Made by a program: the position numbers and the translations under genes | In this document: piece by piece, positions 42,903-53,159 of the stretch | Layout of the letters: the number at the start of each line of letters is the position of its first letter | How positions within the stretch are numbered: position 1 is the first letter of the stretch | From: Apoda limacodes | Taxonomy: Eukaryota > Arthropoda > Insecta > Lepidoptera > Limacodidae | Reading direction: 5' to 3' | Length of the DNA: 64,000 nucleotides | Assembly (NCBI GenBank): GCA_946406115.1 | Contig: OX291542.1 | Coordinates: 26,485,321-26,549,320 of the forward strand | The notes under the pieces: model-generated | Told to the model about the DNA's origin: nothing | Database searches by the model: none | Seen by the model: the letters and a program-made list of their open reading frames with translations, nothing else

Positions 42903-45552
42903 ATGAAAACTTTTGTTCTTCTGGCTCTTCTTGCCCTCGGGTCGTCGGCACCTCAAAAGAGGAAGTTGTTCCATGAACATTTCGAAGACTTCCTCGATAT
43001 TATCACGGCCGAGGCTGGCGATGACATGGAGCACATTACAAAACAATATTTTGAATTCGAAGAGTTCCGTGCTGCCATGGACTACCTGAGAACAGGAAAC
43101 TTCAAAACCCTCGTTTATGAAATGGAAGATTTGCCTGAGTTCCGAGCTGTAAGTTTATCTTATTTTTTAATGCCATTATAAATAAATAAAAATACAGATT
43201 GAAATAAATAAAGCATAAGCCAAACGTGTCTATTATAAGACTATTATTTTCAGGTGGTTGACTTCTTGGAAAAGGATAACATTGATATCCACTTTTTCCT
43301 GGACCTACTTAATGAAATGCTTGGTTAGTAAATAAAGAAATAATTATATATCATCACGGATAGGACTATTGTTTGCAGGGCAGGGCAGTGCTCGTCGCTA
43401 TCATCATCCCGCATGACGAGAACCTTGTGAGGGCCGTGAAGGAAAAGCTTAGCAAGTACCTTGACTTGGTTCATGAGAAGACAGCCATGTGGGATGTTGA
43501 GTCGACGATCATTGTCCCGACAATTGTTTCGATGAACGGTCTGATAGCCAAGAGCGTCAACCAACACCTCAAGCGGCTCTCGTTGGTGGTTTGGCTTAAC
43601 AAGGGTCGAATGCAAAAGGTACTGATCCAAGACACGGCACGCATTGTCTGGAGGTTCCTCTGTATGCAGCCCTGATCGCTGGTAGCTTGGACCTTGCCAC
43701 GCTGTTAATGGGACTCTAGTTTTTAAGTTTTTTATAATGTGTATTTTTTATATTTTCTCCTAGACTAGACACCACAGTTTCGCTTTGTCTCTGTCACACT
43801 TTTGCGGCCATTTTTTTTCACAGCTGGCTAGGAAATGCGCTGTTCAGTTCTCTATGTATTTGGTTAAAACTAATGCATGCAAAATGTATGAAGAGGGTAT
43901 AATTTTTAAAAATAAATTAGGAAGAAAGTAGCATGATTTCTGATATCTAAAATAGAAACTAATATAATGCCTCTATTCCTAAATTTGTACCAGCATACTG
44001 GCCATTACGGCCAGTTAGCAGCTTTTCTCTTAGGAGAGGGCTGTGCCCAAAAAAATAGTAGATACAAGTAAAAAAAAAATTGGAATTTAATTTGAGGGCC
44101 TAAGTTAGATCCTGAAAGCAGGCTGAAAGGGTTCCAGAGTAGAATCCTGAGCGGAGCGATGGTTACAAAGGACCGCATTTAAATTTGTTTTTCACGTGTT
44201 TTATACTCTTATTTTTACCATTGACTGCGAAAAAACATAAAAGTGCTATATTTTACTTACTTTTCAGTTACTATATTAATTTTTATCACATTTTAGTATA
44301 TATTCGGTAATAATTACCGGGTGATAAGAGAACAATGACATACAATTAAAACAATTTAACAATTAGTTAGGTTCAATCGCAAAAAATCAACTAGAATTGG
44401 TGCTAGTTTAGAAGTGGTGATTGAACCTAACTAATTGTTAAATTGTTTTAATTGTATGTTTTTTTTAATTGTAGATAAAGTTCTACGTAATAGCTCCATT
44501 TAGCCAACCAGGAGGTAGTGGTGAAACACGTTTTATTTATTTTTTGTTCATAATTCGTACAATTCGTGCTTGTTACAAATTCAAAATGTTTTTATTTACT
44601 AGTCAGTAAAAGTAAGTTTTATTGATATTCGATGTATAAGATTGCCTTGAAGATTCAAAAGAGAGTAAAAATCTAATTTGAATTAAAAATATGTGTTTGA
44701 GTTTTGAGTTTGAATGATATTGATATTTAATAAGTAAAGATACGGTACCTTCATATTGTTCGAAATCGAAATCTGATCCGCAGTTATCTACACGTACTAA
44801 CCTTAGATGAACGCAATAGATAGTACGGAACGTGTGAAACAGAAGATAGCTATATTAGAAAGTGACATGTGACTGAATCAAATTACGACAATTCTCTTAA
44901 TTTCGCCGCCTTAGTTTTTGCGTGCTAGTAAGTTATCTACCTCTTTTAATACATTCACAATAATTGGCTGTGCCCCGGTAGTCGCGATGAAATAACGGTT
45001 AAGGCATTGGTTAAGGTTAATTATTAGCAACAAGTAGGTACTGTACAACTAATATAACCACAGTTTGGCTTGTCATCGAAATGCTACTAAATTATAAGCA
45101 CAATATTCATACTGAAAAACGTACAGTTTACATAAATTTTATTGTTCAGTTTCAGTGAATAAAGTTGGGAGCTAGCATGTTACTTTTATTTTTTATAATT
45201 GCCAGTTTTCATTTTCCATTGTCCATTTTTTGTTTAAGAATCCTCATTGGACAAGCGCAGTGGTGGTCGCTGGCGTCACGAACTTAGCGGCTCAAACTTC
45301 AATGCTTACATCATTGATGTGATTGACGTGTTCCCTAAAGAGAAACTCGATGCTCTGTTTAAAGAAAAGAAAGCCGAGGACGAAGAATTCAGGGTTGCCA
45401 TTGATAACTTGTTCAGCGACGAGTGGGATACGGTCTTTACCGCTCTTTGGGAGAGTGAGACTTTCCAAAAAGAAGTACAAACACTTCTAGACAATGGAAT
45501 TGACGTTCATGTACTCCTCAAGGAGGTTAAGGCAGTTTTTGGTCAAGATTAA
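42903..45552 (+). CDS. Insect allergen-repeat (G12 / major-allergen-like) protein, three exons
   Basis: I place exons at 42903-43148, 43254-43323 and 45239-45552. Introns have GT-AG ends: GTAAGT...TTTTCAG (105 bp, phase 0) and GTTAGT...TTTAAG (1,915 bp, phase 1, splitting a Glu codon). The joined product is 209 residues. Residues 1-15 form a signal peptide (MKTFVLLALLALGSS). The mature part is one all-helical Ins_allergen_rp (PF06757) domain: HFEDFLDII near 25, FEEFRAAMDYL near 53, PEFRAVVDFLEKDNIDI around 78-94, LLNEML at 100-105, then IDVIDVFPKEKLDALFKEK and EEFRVAIDNLFSDEWDTVF. It ends IDVHVLLKEVKAVFGQD. The family includes mosquito G12, cockroach allergens and the pierid single-domain major allergen, typically secreted or microvillar midgut proteins. 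A one-domain length of about 200 residues is normal. No biochemical activity can be inferred. Intron 2 has taken up transposon pieces. The splice at 43323/45239 keeps frame and family order, so I am confident in the model. Confidence 0.92.
43376..43740 (+). mobile_element. Non-LTR retrotransposon C-terminal fragment inside intron 2
   Basis: Frame 43373-43675 reads AVLVAIIIPHDENLVRAVKE, KLSKYLDLVHEKTAMWDVES, TIIVPTIVSMNGLIAKSV, NQHLKRLSL, then DTARIVWRFLCMQP. This is the (V)DIAIP-D-N...KEKKYxDLxxExxxMW-VxxxxIVPIVxxxxGLIxKxLxxxLxxL...ILDTxxIVRRFL ending of LINE polyproteins. It is same-sense with the gene and 5' truncated. Its codon use is GC-richer than the host exons nearby. Not part of the host protein. 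Confidence 0.75.
44066..44645 (+). repeat. Family E element, copy 3, interrupted
   Basis: ACAAGTAAAAAAAAAATTGG, GAATCCTGAGCGGAGCGATG, GTTACAAAGGACCG, ACGTGTTTTATACTC, ATATTCGGTAATAATTACCG, GGTGATAAGAGAACAATG, AAAACAATTTAACAATT up to 44364, and TTGTTACAAATTCAAAATGT from 44570. In copies 1 and 2 these two edges are adjacent, so about 205 bp (44365-44569) was inserted. See the inverted-repeat entry. Confidence 0.75.
44339..44458. repeat. Perfect 40-bp inverted repeat with 40-bp loop
   Basis: Arm 44339-44378 starts CATACAATTAAAACAATTTA and ends GGTTCAATC. Arm 44419-44458 is its exact complement, 40 of 40. Arm 1 is made of 26 bp of family E sequence plus 14 bp of the inserted segment, so the inserted segment contains an inverted copy of its own flank. 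The loop holds a weaker ACTAG...CTAGT pair. Confidence 0.95.
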
Positions 45553-45581
45553 TTTAACTAACTGATCATTATTATGTATAA

Positions 45582-45587
45582 ATTAAA
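45582..45587 (+). terminator. Poly(A) signal variant ATTAAA of the allergen-repeat gene
   Basis: ATTAAA starts 30 nt after the stop codon and follows TATAAA. No AATAAA lies nearby. ATTAAA is the commonest natural variant. Confidence 0.5.
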
Positions 45588-46550
45588 TTAATATTTTCTA
45601 AATAATTCAAAAGTATTTTTTTTATTTACTTTAAGACATCCTATCCTGACTTATTTCCTATTTTTTGTCAAGAACTAGCGAAATTGATATATTATTCTGT
45701 AATTGAACATTTATTTTACCAATAGTTACCCAAAAGCTGGCGATAAATGACTTGTAAGGCTTATAAATATAAAGCTAAGCCCAGACCACTTGTGATGCAG
45801 GACTAAAGTGGTTAGTGAAAAGAGGTGGTCGTCCTTATTATGATATCCTTATCATAGATGTCGGGCTAAAAACAAGATTATAGTCCCTATGTAATCTTAT
45901 CAGTCTTAAGAATCCAGGAACTTCATTCATATTTAGCTCAAATTGATATTGTTAGAATGATAATTGTTTAATAACATAAATCGAAAGGTCTTTTTACTTT
46001 TAACTACATGCGGTTAAAACGTATTAGCTTTTATCAAATTCCGCAATTTTATAAATTTAAACGAGCAATTCTTGTAGGTACATACTATATTATTATATTT
46101 GCCTATCTCGGCTATAACGATTTGGCTAAAATTTTGATGATAGTAAAATATTAAGATAAATAAGATAAGTTATCTAGGCATAAAGATGTTTTTTTTGTTA
46201 AACACGTTTTAACTTGTATTAAACAATAAAAAAAAAGACAGAACAAAGCTTAGTCGCCTAGGTACCAATAATAATATAGAAACTACCTTAGCTAGTGCGA
46301 AAGGACTGTGACCATTTGATCGAATGTCATTCAACTCTATCAAATAGTTTACTATAATATTATCATTATTACTCTATTTGAATATAGTGTGGTGTGAGTG
46401 CTTACTCACAATAAATAAACAAATACAGTTTTCTCGTAATATTTTCATATCTGAAAGGTTAGTAAGCGATTGTTTAAATATTTTCTAAACATGAGAGATC
46501 TCATAATGATACTGGCTGTAAATTTCAAACACGTTAGATCCAGTAGAGCA
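45588..46550. other. Intergenic spacer between the two host genes
   Basis: AT-rich, with no repeat I can name except a T/A-rich run at 46190-46240. It should contain the promoter of the downstream gene, but no clear TATA box stands out. Confidence 0.5.
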
Positions 46551-46589
46551 ATGAGAATAGACGTGTGTTTGATTTATATTTTTCTGTGA
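46551..46589 (+). other. Short upstream ORF (12 codons plus stop) before the secreted-protein gene
   Basis: ATG at 46551 reads MRIDVCLIYIFL and stops at 46587-46589, 24 bp before the main ATG. It matters only if transcription starts upstream of 46551, which is unknown. Confidence 0.3.
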
Positions 46590-46613
46590 ATAAAGGACTT
46601 TTTTTCCAATAAA

Positions 46614-49542
46614 ATGAAGAAAATATTGATTATTTTAGCAATATGGCGTTTTACATTTACATTCGGTTATGTGTTACCATCTACTGTTTCTATGGTAAGA
46701 GCAATTACTTACTTATATTTGTGAACAAACTATACAGATATATTAAAAAATCGTATTAAAATATCTAGTGTGATATCTAAATAATGTTTCAAATCTTTTT
46801 GAATTATAAAATAATTTACAATTTGAAGAAAAAAAATTAAACACCAAATTCTGAGTAATATTGTATCAAAATTAAATATACCCATTAGACACTTGACACT
46901 GTAGTTTCTTTTTAGGGTACCGTAGCCAAATGGCAAAAACGGAACACTTGTAAATTCGTCACGTCCTTCCGTCCGCATGTCAGTTATATGATATTCTGCT
47001 GTTTTTTTTACAGATTCTAATATAATTTTACTGATTTGTGTCTTTTGTAAACGACATACATATATGGCATGGAAATTGTCAAAAAAACATTTTTAGATGT
47101 AGCTCTTCATACTGAAGATTTGATTTGAACTGAGGGATGATTAGGACAAATTCTATAGAGGTTCTTAAGGTGATGGCATACCCAAACGAGTTAAATTTAA
47201 AGAATTTTATAAATTTTGTTACAGTCCTGAGTACACTTTTGATGTAAGCAAAATATATGTTATAGTTAAAACCATAATGAAGTGGATTTGCTAATATTAT
47301 AGTAATTATTTGGGAAATTAAGAGTGATATTATCTTGATTCTTATTTCATAAAATATATATTAATATGACGAAGTGAATTTGCTAATTTTATTGTTCTAA
47401 ATAAATATTTAAATTTTATACCGCAAAACCCGAGAAAATCAAGATTCTATACGTGCGGTCACGTGCTAGCGCCTCTCGTAAGTGGGACAGTGTCTATTTG
47501 TATGCTTAAATAGTGAAATATGTCTTTATACACTGGTTGATACGGCACACTTCTGCTAGGGTATGCCATAGCTTCAAGAAACTTTCTCTATTAGATTATA
47601 CTTTTCGAGTTATTATGTCCCCCTACTAATTCTTAAACTGCATGATCGAAGCATATGAAAAATCCTGGCAATAGCTAGGATTTATGAATACTGCCAACGA
47701 AAATTGTTTTTAACAAAATCAGTTTATAAGTTAACAATTCTTATTGCACGGAACCCTTATTCAATTCGTGTTCGACTCGTACTTAGCCGGTTTTTTAAGG
47801 GTGTTGTCGTTTGAGAATTATTTTTTTGAGCTCATGGTTCAAAAGTTAGAGTGAGAAGAGGCCTGACATAAGATTAACGACTAGCTGATAGTTAAAATAA
47901 AATTTAAACAAATAAATAAACAAGATAATCCTTCATATATAGTCCGTCGAGATCTGGCAAAGGGGGTATATTATTTTGTGCCTGTTTTTTAATTTTACCA
48001 CCAGATACCAGATATCGGACAAATATGAAGCACCTATCTTAGGCAGATAGGTAGCGTCTATTAATTATGTAAGGTGATTTTGGCGATTTTTATGTCATCC
48101 CCTTGGTGAGATGTCGTGAGATTTTACTTGAACCCTACCTCTCTCCTAATCGCACGTGAAATTTTTCAAAATGTGTACTTTTAGTGTAGATACATTAATC
48201 TGTGCTTGGCAGCATTCGATTTATTTTAAATAATATACTTGAGTTTGTTACTTTGTTGTTTTCGCATAACCACGATAAAAAAATATTATGTAGGATTAGC
48301 CATATTGTAGTTTAGAAACATGGTTTACTTCATTTAACTGTTTTCTCTAAAAAAATACGTAATATTTGCCGAGATCCCCCCTCTCCTCCACGTAAAATTG
48401 GGTGAGATTCGGCAACCTCCTCTTCCCCTAAACGCCTTACATAATTAATAAACGCCCACATACACTGCATTAGAAGCAGGGTTGCAGTGATAGGCTCACC
48501 ACCGGTCACGCAGGACTGAATTAGTTGGTAAAAAGAGACTATCACACACATCTTTTTATGAGCTACCCTAATATTTCATTTAATTTTAATTGCAAGAAGT
48601 TTCCAAAAGACACATGCCTGTAAAAACAGAAAGACGATATCAGATCGTGAGACTTTTGTTAATATGTAATATATTTTACAGTCAACGAGTGAAGAAACTA
48701 AAGCTTTAGCGGATATACAAAATAAAATAGATATGTCCCAAAATCAAGAAAAATCACGTGATGTGAAAGGAAATCTCAAAACAGTCAAAGATACAATAAA
48801 CGAAAAGCTTTTAGATGAAAATAACAATAAGAAAACTAGTAATATGAGTGAAAGATCTTCTCTTTACTTTAATCACCTATTTAGGAAGCCAATTTTTAAC
48901 TATCCACATGGAATATCACTTCAAGCTCCAGTTCGCTCAAAATTTACATTAACAACCAAAAAGAATTTGGAAAGAGATGCAACAACGACACGTACAACAA
49001 CATTAGCTTATAAAGAAATGGACAAAGAACATGTGCCAATGACAGAGCCAGCTAAAGCAGTTAGTCCAGATCAAAGAGAATATAAACATGGTCCAGATGT
49101 AAAAGAATCTGGCGTTTTCTTTACACCTAATAGATTTAATCACTATAATGTTCATTCTGAGAGCAGTAATAATATTATACAAAACTTAGTTACTTCAGAA
49201 TGGGATTTCAAATCAGTAAACCCTTTTCCTAGAAAACCATGTGACTATTTGAAGTACCGGAATTATGATCAAGACTATAAATCAGACGATCTCACACATT
49301 TATTTTTTGATAATAATTTCTTTTTGGATGATGGTTTGAAGATGTTAGAATACAGTTTAGAAGACGATAGGATTGTTGATCGAGTTACCAAAAAGGCTGG
49401 TGATGAAAGTACGCACGATAAACGAATTGGTGTGAGACACAGTGAAAATACAATACACAAAAAAAAATGTAAGCATTACAAGCATGGGATGCAACACAAC
49501 TGTATACACAAAAAACAACAAAGTAAAAAAATATACAACTAA
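46614..49542 (+). CDS. Predicted secreted Lys/Asn-rich protein, two exons, unrecognised
   Basis: Exon 1 (46614-46694) encodes MKKILIILAIWRFTFTFGYV, LPSTVSM, a plausible signal peptide. The donor is GTAAGA. Exon 2 (48682-49542) follows TATTTTACAG. Both junctions are phase 0 and the frame is open for 313 residues in total. The mature part is hydrophilic and probably disordered: K, N, D, S and T rich, with TTTRTTT-like and KK-rich stretches. An acidic/aromatic segment follows (DDLTHLFFDNNFFLDDGLKM), then a basic tail with KKKCKHYKHGMQHNCIHKKQ. Three cysteines remain in the mature chain (PCDY, KCKH, NCIH). No known domain, repeat or enzyme motif is seen. The 861-nt open exon in very AT-rich DNA, the fitting splice sites and the abutting poly(A) signal support a real gene. 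A start at 48733 without signal peptide is the alternative. I do not recognise the family. Confidence 0.6.
46695..48681 (+). other. Intron of the secreted-protein gene
   Basis: 1,987 bp. It holds pieces of the 'GGTTCCG' repeat (TAGGGTACCGTAGCCAAATG at 46913-46932, TGCACGGAACCCTTATTCAA at 47744-47763, AGCCGGTTTTTTAAGGG following) and an unclassified repeat-like segment at 47940-48450 with TCTCTCCTAATCGCACGTG and CCCCTCTCCTCCACG. No exon-like frame inside. Confidence 0.55.
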
Positions 49543-49548
49543 AATAAA
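49543..49548 (+). terminator. AATAAA poly(A) signal directly after the stop codon
   Basis: TAA ends at 49542 and AATAAA occupies 49543-49548, with a T-rich element at 49565-49571. A 3' UTR of only 15-30 nt is implied. Confidence 0.6.
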
Positions 49549-50391
49549 ACAATTGAAAACACTTGTTTTTTTGGCTTAAGATGTCTAAATCTATATTAAT
49601 TTTACCATGGAAAAATAGAAGTAAACCACTATTTTTATCTACCTTCATTCAGTCCTCTCTATCTCTTCACTCGCCTATCCCTTTTTTGCTCTCTACCCTC
49701 CTTCTTACATCAAGACACACAATATGCTGCTAAACTTTATGAAAAATACTAATATTTTTTGGGTCAAATCGCGCGCCACCTATTATAAAAAGGTTGTATC
49801 TAATAAAAAAAACCATCCCCAAGGTATGCACAACAATTCACGCAAAGTTTTATCGTAATCGGATGCATGGATTATAAATGCAAAAAGGACAAACAAAGAA
49901 CGTTAAGTTTTTTGTATATAAGCTCATCTTAAAAGAATGACCATTCCAGAACTTAGAACGTAAAGTAAATGAAAATGCTTTTTCAAGAAAAGAAAACGTA
50001 TGTAGTTCAGGAGGATGTCCGCTCAAAGCTATCACGATTGCGATCAGAGCGTGCGCAAACCTTTTCCGAGTGCATGTAGCTTCCAGAAATGAAAAATAAA
50101 CATTGCAGACTGCGAACAGATGTCCAGATAGCCAATAGCGAAAACTATCTGTTCACAACAAAAAGTGGCTGCTTTGAAATTTATATAGTGATAATATAAA
50201 AAATAGTACGTATAAAAATTAAGTTTGAAATAAACAGCTTTTTTTAAAGTATTAATGTTTTATTTATGTTTATGCTTAATTATATATTTGAGAGCCTTTA
50301 CTTTTTAATTAAATTATATATTATTCTATGTAGTAGTTAGTTATTTCAGTCATGCCGATCACTTGCGGATTAAAGTAAACTCAGATTCTTT
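49549..50391. other. Intergenic, nothing named
   Basis: 49735-49870 (TGGGTCAAATCGCGCGCCAC, TAATCGGATGCATGG) and 49900-50170 look repeat-derived. GAACAGAT (50116-50123) and its complement (50147-50154) form a small inverted pair. No gene. Confidence 0.45.
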
Positions 50392-50759
50392 AGTAATTGT
50401 AAAATTAGTTGTTTCCTTTCGAATGTACAAATATTATCTCTTATATGGATCTCATGCAAAAGTATATATTTACCGCTAGATAGTTTTTCTTTATTATTTG
50501 ATTTAATTCATACTAAGAGTACTTGAGAGAGAGAGAGAGAGAGACCACTCGACTGATTTTAAAATTTCTTTTACTGGTAAAAAGTTCACTAAACCAGTTG
50601 GTAACATGCTATGCCTTATTAAAAGTTTAGGGTTCCGTAAGATGCAGGAATAAAGTAGCGGCGGAGTGCTAGTACAAAAAAAGTGATATAACAAAGTAAG
50701 TAATGCAAGTGACCTAAATTTTTAATTTAACCTTCCTTTTTTTTACATATTGTCAGGTC
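50392..50759. repeat. Block A, 368 bp, near-identical to 52486-52857
   Basis: The two blocks differ only by (GA)10 versus (GA)12 and about three substitutions (for example CTCATGCAAAAG versus CTCATGGAAAAG, CGCTAGATAG versus CGCTTGATAG). Outside the microsatellite their lengths agree exactly. This implies a recent copy event. The 61-63-codon frames over them are repeats of each other and not evidence for genes. Confidence 0.92.
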
Positions 50760-52389
50760 CACACGGGTGTACCTAAATAAATTTCAATTATGTAACAATT
50801 TAGTTATAACTTCGAGGTTTCAAATTATTTAAAACTTGTACATTTGCCTGGAATGCTTAGGTCAGGTACAATATTTTTTGTTGCGTTTGAACCTTTTGAG
50901 ACGAGCGAACTTTCTTAGAAATGATTAATTAACAGATGGTCGGTTCTGAGATGTTGTCGCTATGTCTTGCGGCATGATGCATCAACGCGCCAAAATTCAA
51001 GAGCGAGAAAGACGTACAAGTGCGTACGAGATAGATGATTCGCGTAAGGGATGGTTTTCGCATGGTTATAAGAATAAGAGATTTACGGGCTTATTGCAAA
51101 GGCGATAAGGCCGAATAACACTAACGTATTATTGAGAGTTACAGCTTTACTCCGACACAAGGGTGCGCCAGCGCATTGCAGAAGGAATTCGGGAATCGAG
51201 GCAGTCATTTTTTAACTTAAGTAAGGCTAACACGTAGAGAGTCAAGAGGATACTAAAGGGAGGCTAACACGTGGGAGTCGAGATTAGACGCAAAGGTGAA
51301 TAGAGTGAGGGAGCGAACTGTGAGAGTGTTACGTGTTAACGTACGGAGACCTTTGTTCAAAGCTAAGTATAACTGCATAATCAATTTTCAGTAAAACTAA
51401 ATATTCTAGCAACCTAGTTTGAAATGTACTCAATCCTTAATTGTTTCTAATCGAGTTTCCAATAATAACGTAGATTTCGAATCTTGAGTAAAGATATATT
51501 TAAATTCATTAAATCTTGAACTTATTTGTGTTATAAAAGTAGATATTTCTTAGAAGATCTCCGTTTGGAAATATTGTATGTATTAACCCCGTTTATTTCA
51601 GCAACACATTTTTATCTTAAGCTCGGAGAGCCCATCCTAACCCGTAATTTAATTAACGTAAATAACTACTCGACACTTATTGAAATTTTGTGAGAACTTT
51701 TGTTTGTTTCTAAGTGTCGTGTTTTCAGACTGTAACGTAGTTTGGTCTAGATAGTCCTAGTGTAAAAAAGGAAAGCGCTTTTCGGAAAGGCCTTTCTGGA
51801 TTGAGGGCGATTGACCTTTACCATCTTCGGTCATCCATAGGGCAAGTCTTACTTTCTGATCTCTGAAGCCTAAACTTCGTGGAACAGAAATTACGACTTT
51901 GGAGACAAGGAAGGGACTATCTACTTTCCCAAAAGGGAGATTTTTCTTTTGCAGCAGACAACGTCTTTTATGTTCAAAATATATACACTTTATCTCATCA
52001 ATTCCAGGTCTTTTACGCAAGGACAATCTGACGGAGGGACGAAGGTGGACAACACGCGGCACAGTGGCAGAGCAAAGGTGATATTGGCGAACGCGCTAGG
52101 AATCCACGGACTTGTAAAATTTCTACGGCTAAATTCGGTAATGTTTTCCTGTATTTATATTAATAAATGTTCACGTACATATCACAAGTTATTTACTAAG
52201 CTATAGGCTAGGGATGTAAGGGGGTTAAGGGGGTTGGGGACCTCACAATATGCGCGATACAAGTATTTAACTGTCGCTTTACTATTCTCTAACTCTTTTA
52301 TTTTCTTTGCCTTATTTATACTAAACATAACGAAATATTTTTGCTTTAATCTTGTTTAAAATTATTTGTGATCTTGGTAGGTTATTCTT
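50760..52389. other. Unclassified interval with GC-richer islands
   Basis: 50890-51360 and 51750-52140 are GC-richer than the surroundings. 51225-51290 contains a short tandem pair (AGGCTAACACGT-G-GAGTC twice, about 38 bp apart). 52009-52138 could be read as an exon (ATTCCAG before, GTAATG after; frame TQGQSDGGTKVDN, then AKVILANALGIHGLVKFLRL), but I recognise no protein. A retroelement LTR or internal fragment is equally possible. Confidence 0.35.
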
Positions 52390-52953
52390 AGATATTAAAT
52401 AAAACCTTTTTTTAAATCGAATATTTAAACATTTAGTACTATCAACCTAAGTTGTTTAATACAAATATGAAGTTTTTTTGTAAAAAGTAATTGTGAAATT
52501 AGTTGTTTCCTTTCGAATGTACAAATATTATCTCTTATATGGATCTCATGGAAAAGTATATATTTACCGCTTGATAGTTTTTCTTTATTATTTGATTTAA
52601 TTCATACTAAGAGTACTTGAGAGAGAGAGAGAGAGAGAGAGACCACTCGACTGATTTTAAAATTTCTTTTACTGGTAAAAAGTTCACTAAACCAGTTGGT
52701 AACATGCTATGCCTTATTAAAAGTTTAGGGTTCCGTAAGATGCAGGAATAAAGTAGCGGCGGAGTGCTAGTACAAAAAAAGTGATATAACAAAGTAAGTA
52801 ATGCAAGTGACCTAAATTTTTAATTTAACCTTCCTTTTTTTTACATATTGTCAGGTCAGATATTAAATAAAACCTTTTTTTTAAATCGAATATTTAAACA
52901 TTTAGTACTATCAACCTAAGTTGTTTAATACAAATATGAAGTTTTTTTGTAAA
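52390..52953. repeat. Block A' set between 95-bp direct repeats X and X'
   Basis: X is 52390-52484 and X' is 52858-52953. Both start AGATATTAAATAAAACC and end GAAGTTTTTTTGTAAA, differing by one T in a homopolymer. A' (52486-52857) lies exactly between them. X is not present beside block A at 50.4 kb. The layout resembles an insertion with a 95-bp target duplication. Confidence 0.9.
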
Positions 52954-53159
52954 GTACGATCAAAAATAAAATTACAATGTTTATATTAGATGAAACTAAA
53001 AAGATAGTAAAAAAATATACTCATTGCGTTCTGGTACAAATCATTACAACGTCTTTAGGCTTTTATTAGGTTTTAAGGCGTGTGTAAAAAGTAGCCGTGG
53101 GCATTACTTCAAGTATGCTCTCAAAGGACAACTGTATTGTTTATTGTTTACTGAAATGC

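Larger units (their letters stand above)
43324..45238 (+). other. Intron 2 of the allergen-repeat gene
   Basis: 1,915 bp, GTTAGT donor and TGTTTAAG acceptor. It holds a LINE C-terminal fragment (43376-43740), a repeat tail at 43990-44050 (TAGGAGAGGGCTGTGCCC) and family E copy 3 with its 40-bp inverted repeat. 44650-45230 shows nothing else. The ORFs at 43325-43675 belong to the LINE fragment. Confidence 0.8.

Noticed and set aside
43325..43675. Overlapping frames that could be taken as extra exons of the allergen-repeat gene
   Set aside because: The plus frame is a LINE polyprotein C-terminus. The correct exon 2 ends at a GTTAGT donor, and exon 3 restores frame and family sequence.
50503..50694. 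Conserved 61-63-codon ORF seen twice (50503-50694 and 52607-52792)
   Set aside because: Identity comes from the whole 368-bp block being duplicated; the frame length changes with the GA microsatellite, so there is no sign of coding constraint.
51757..52062. 101-codon minus-strand frame as a host protein
   Set aside because: Plus-strand frames are open over the same bases, no motif is seen and no splice model is clear; kept only as an unclassified island.
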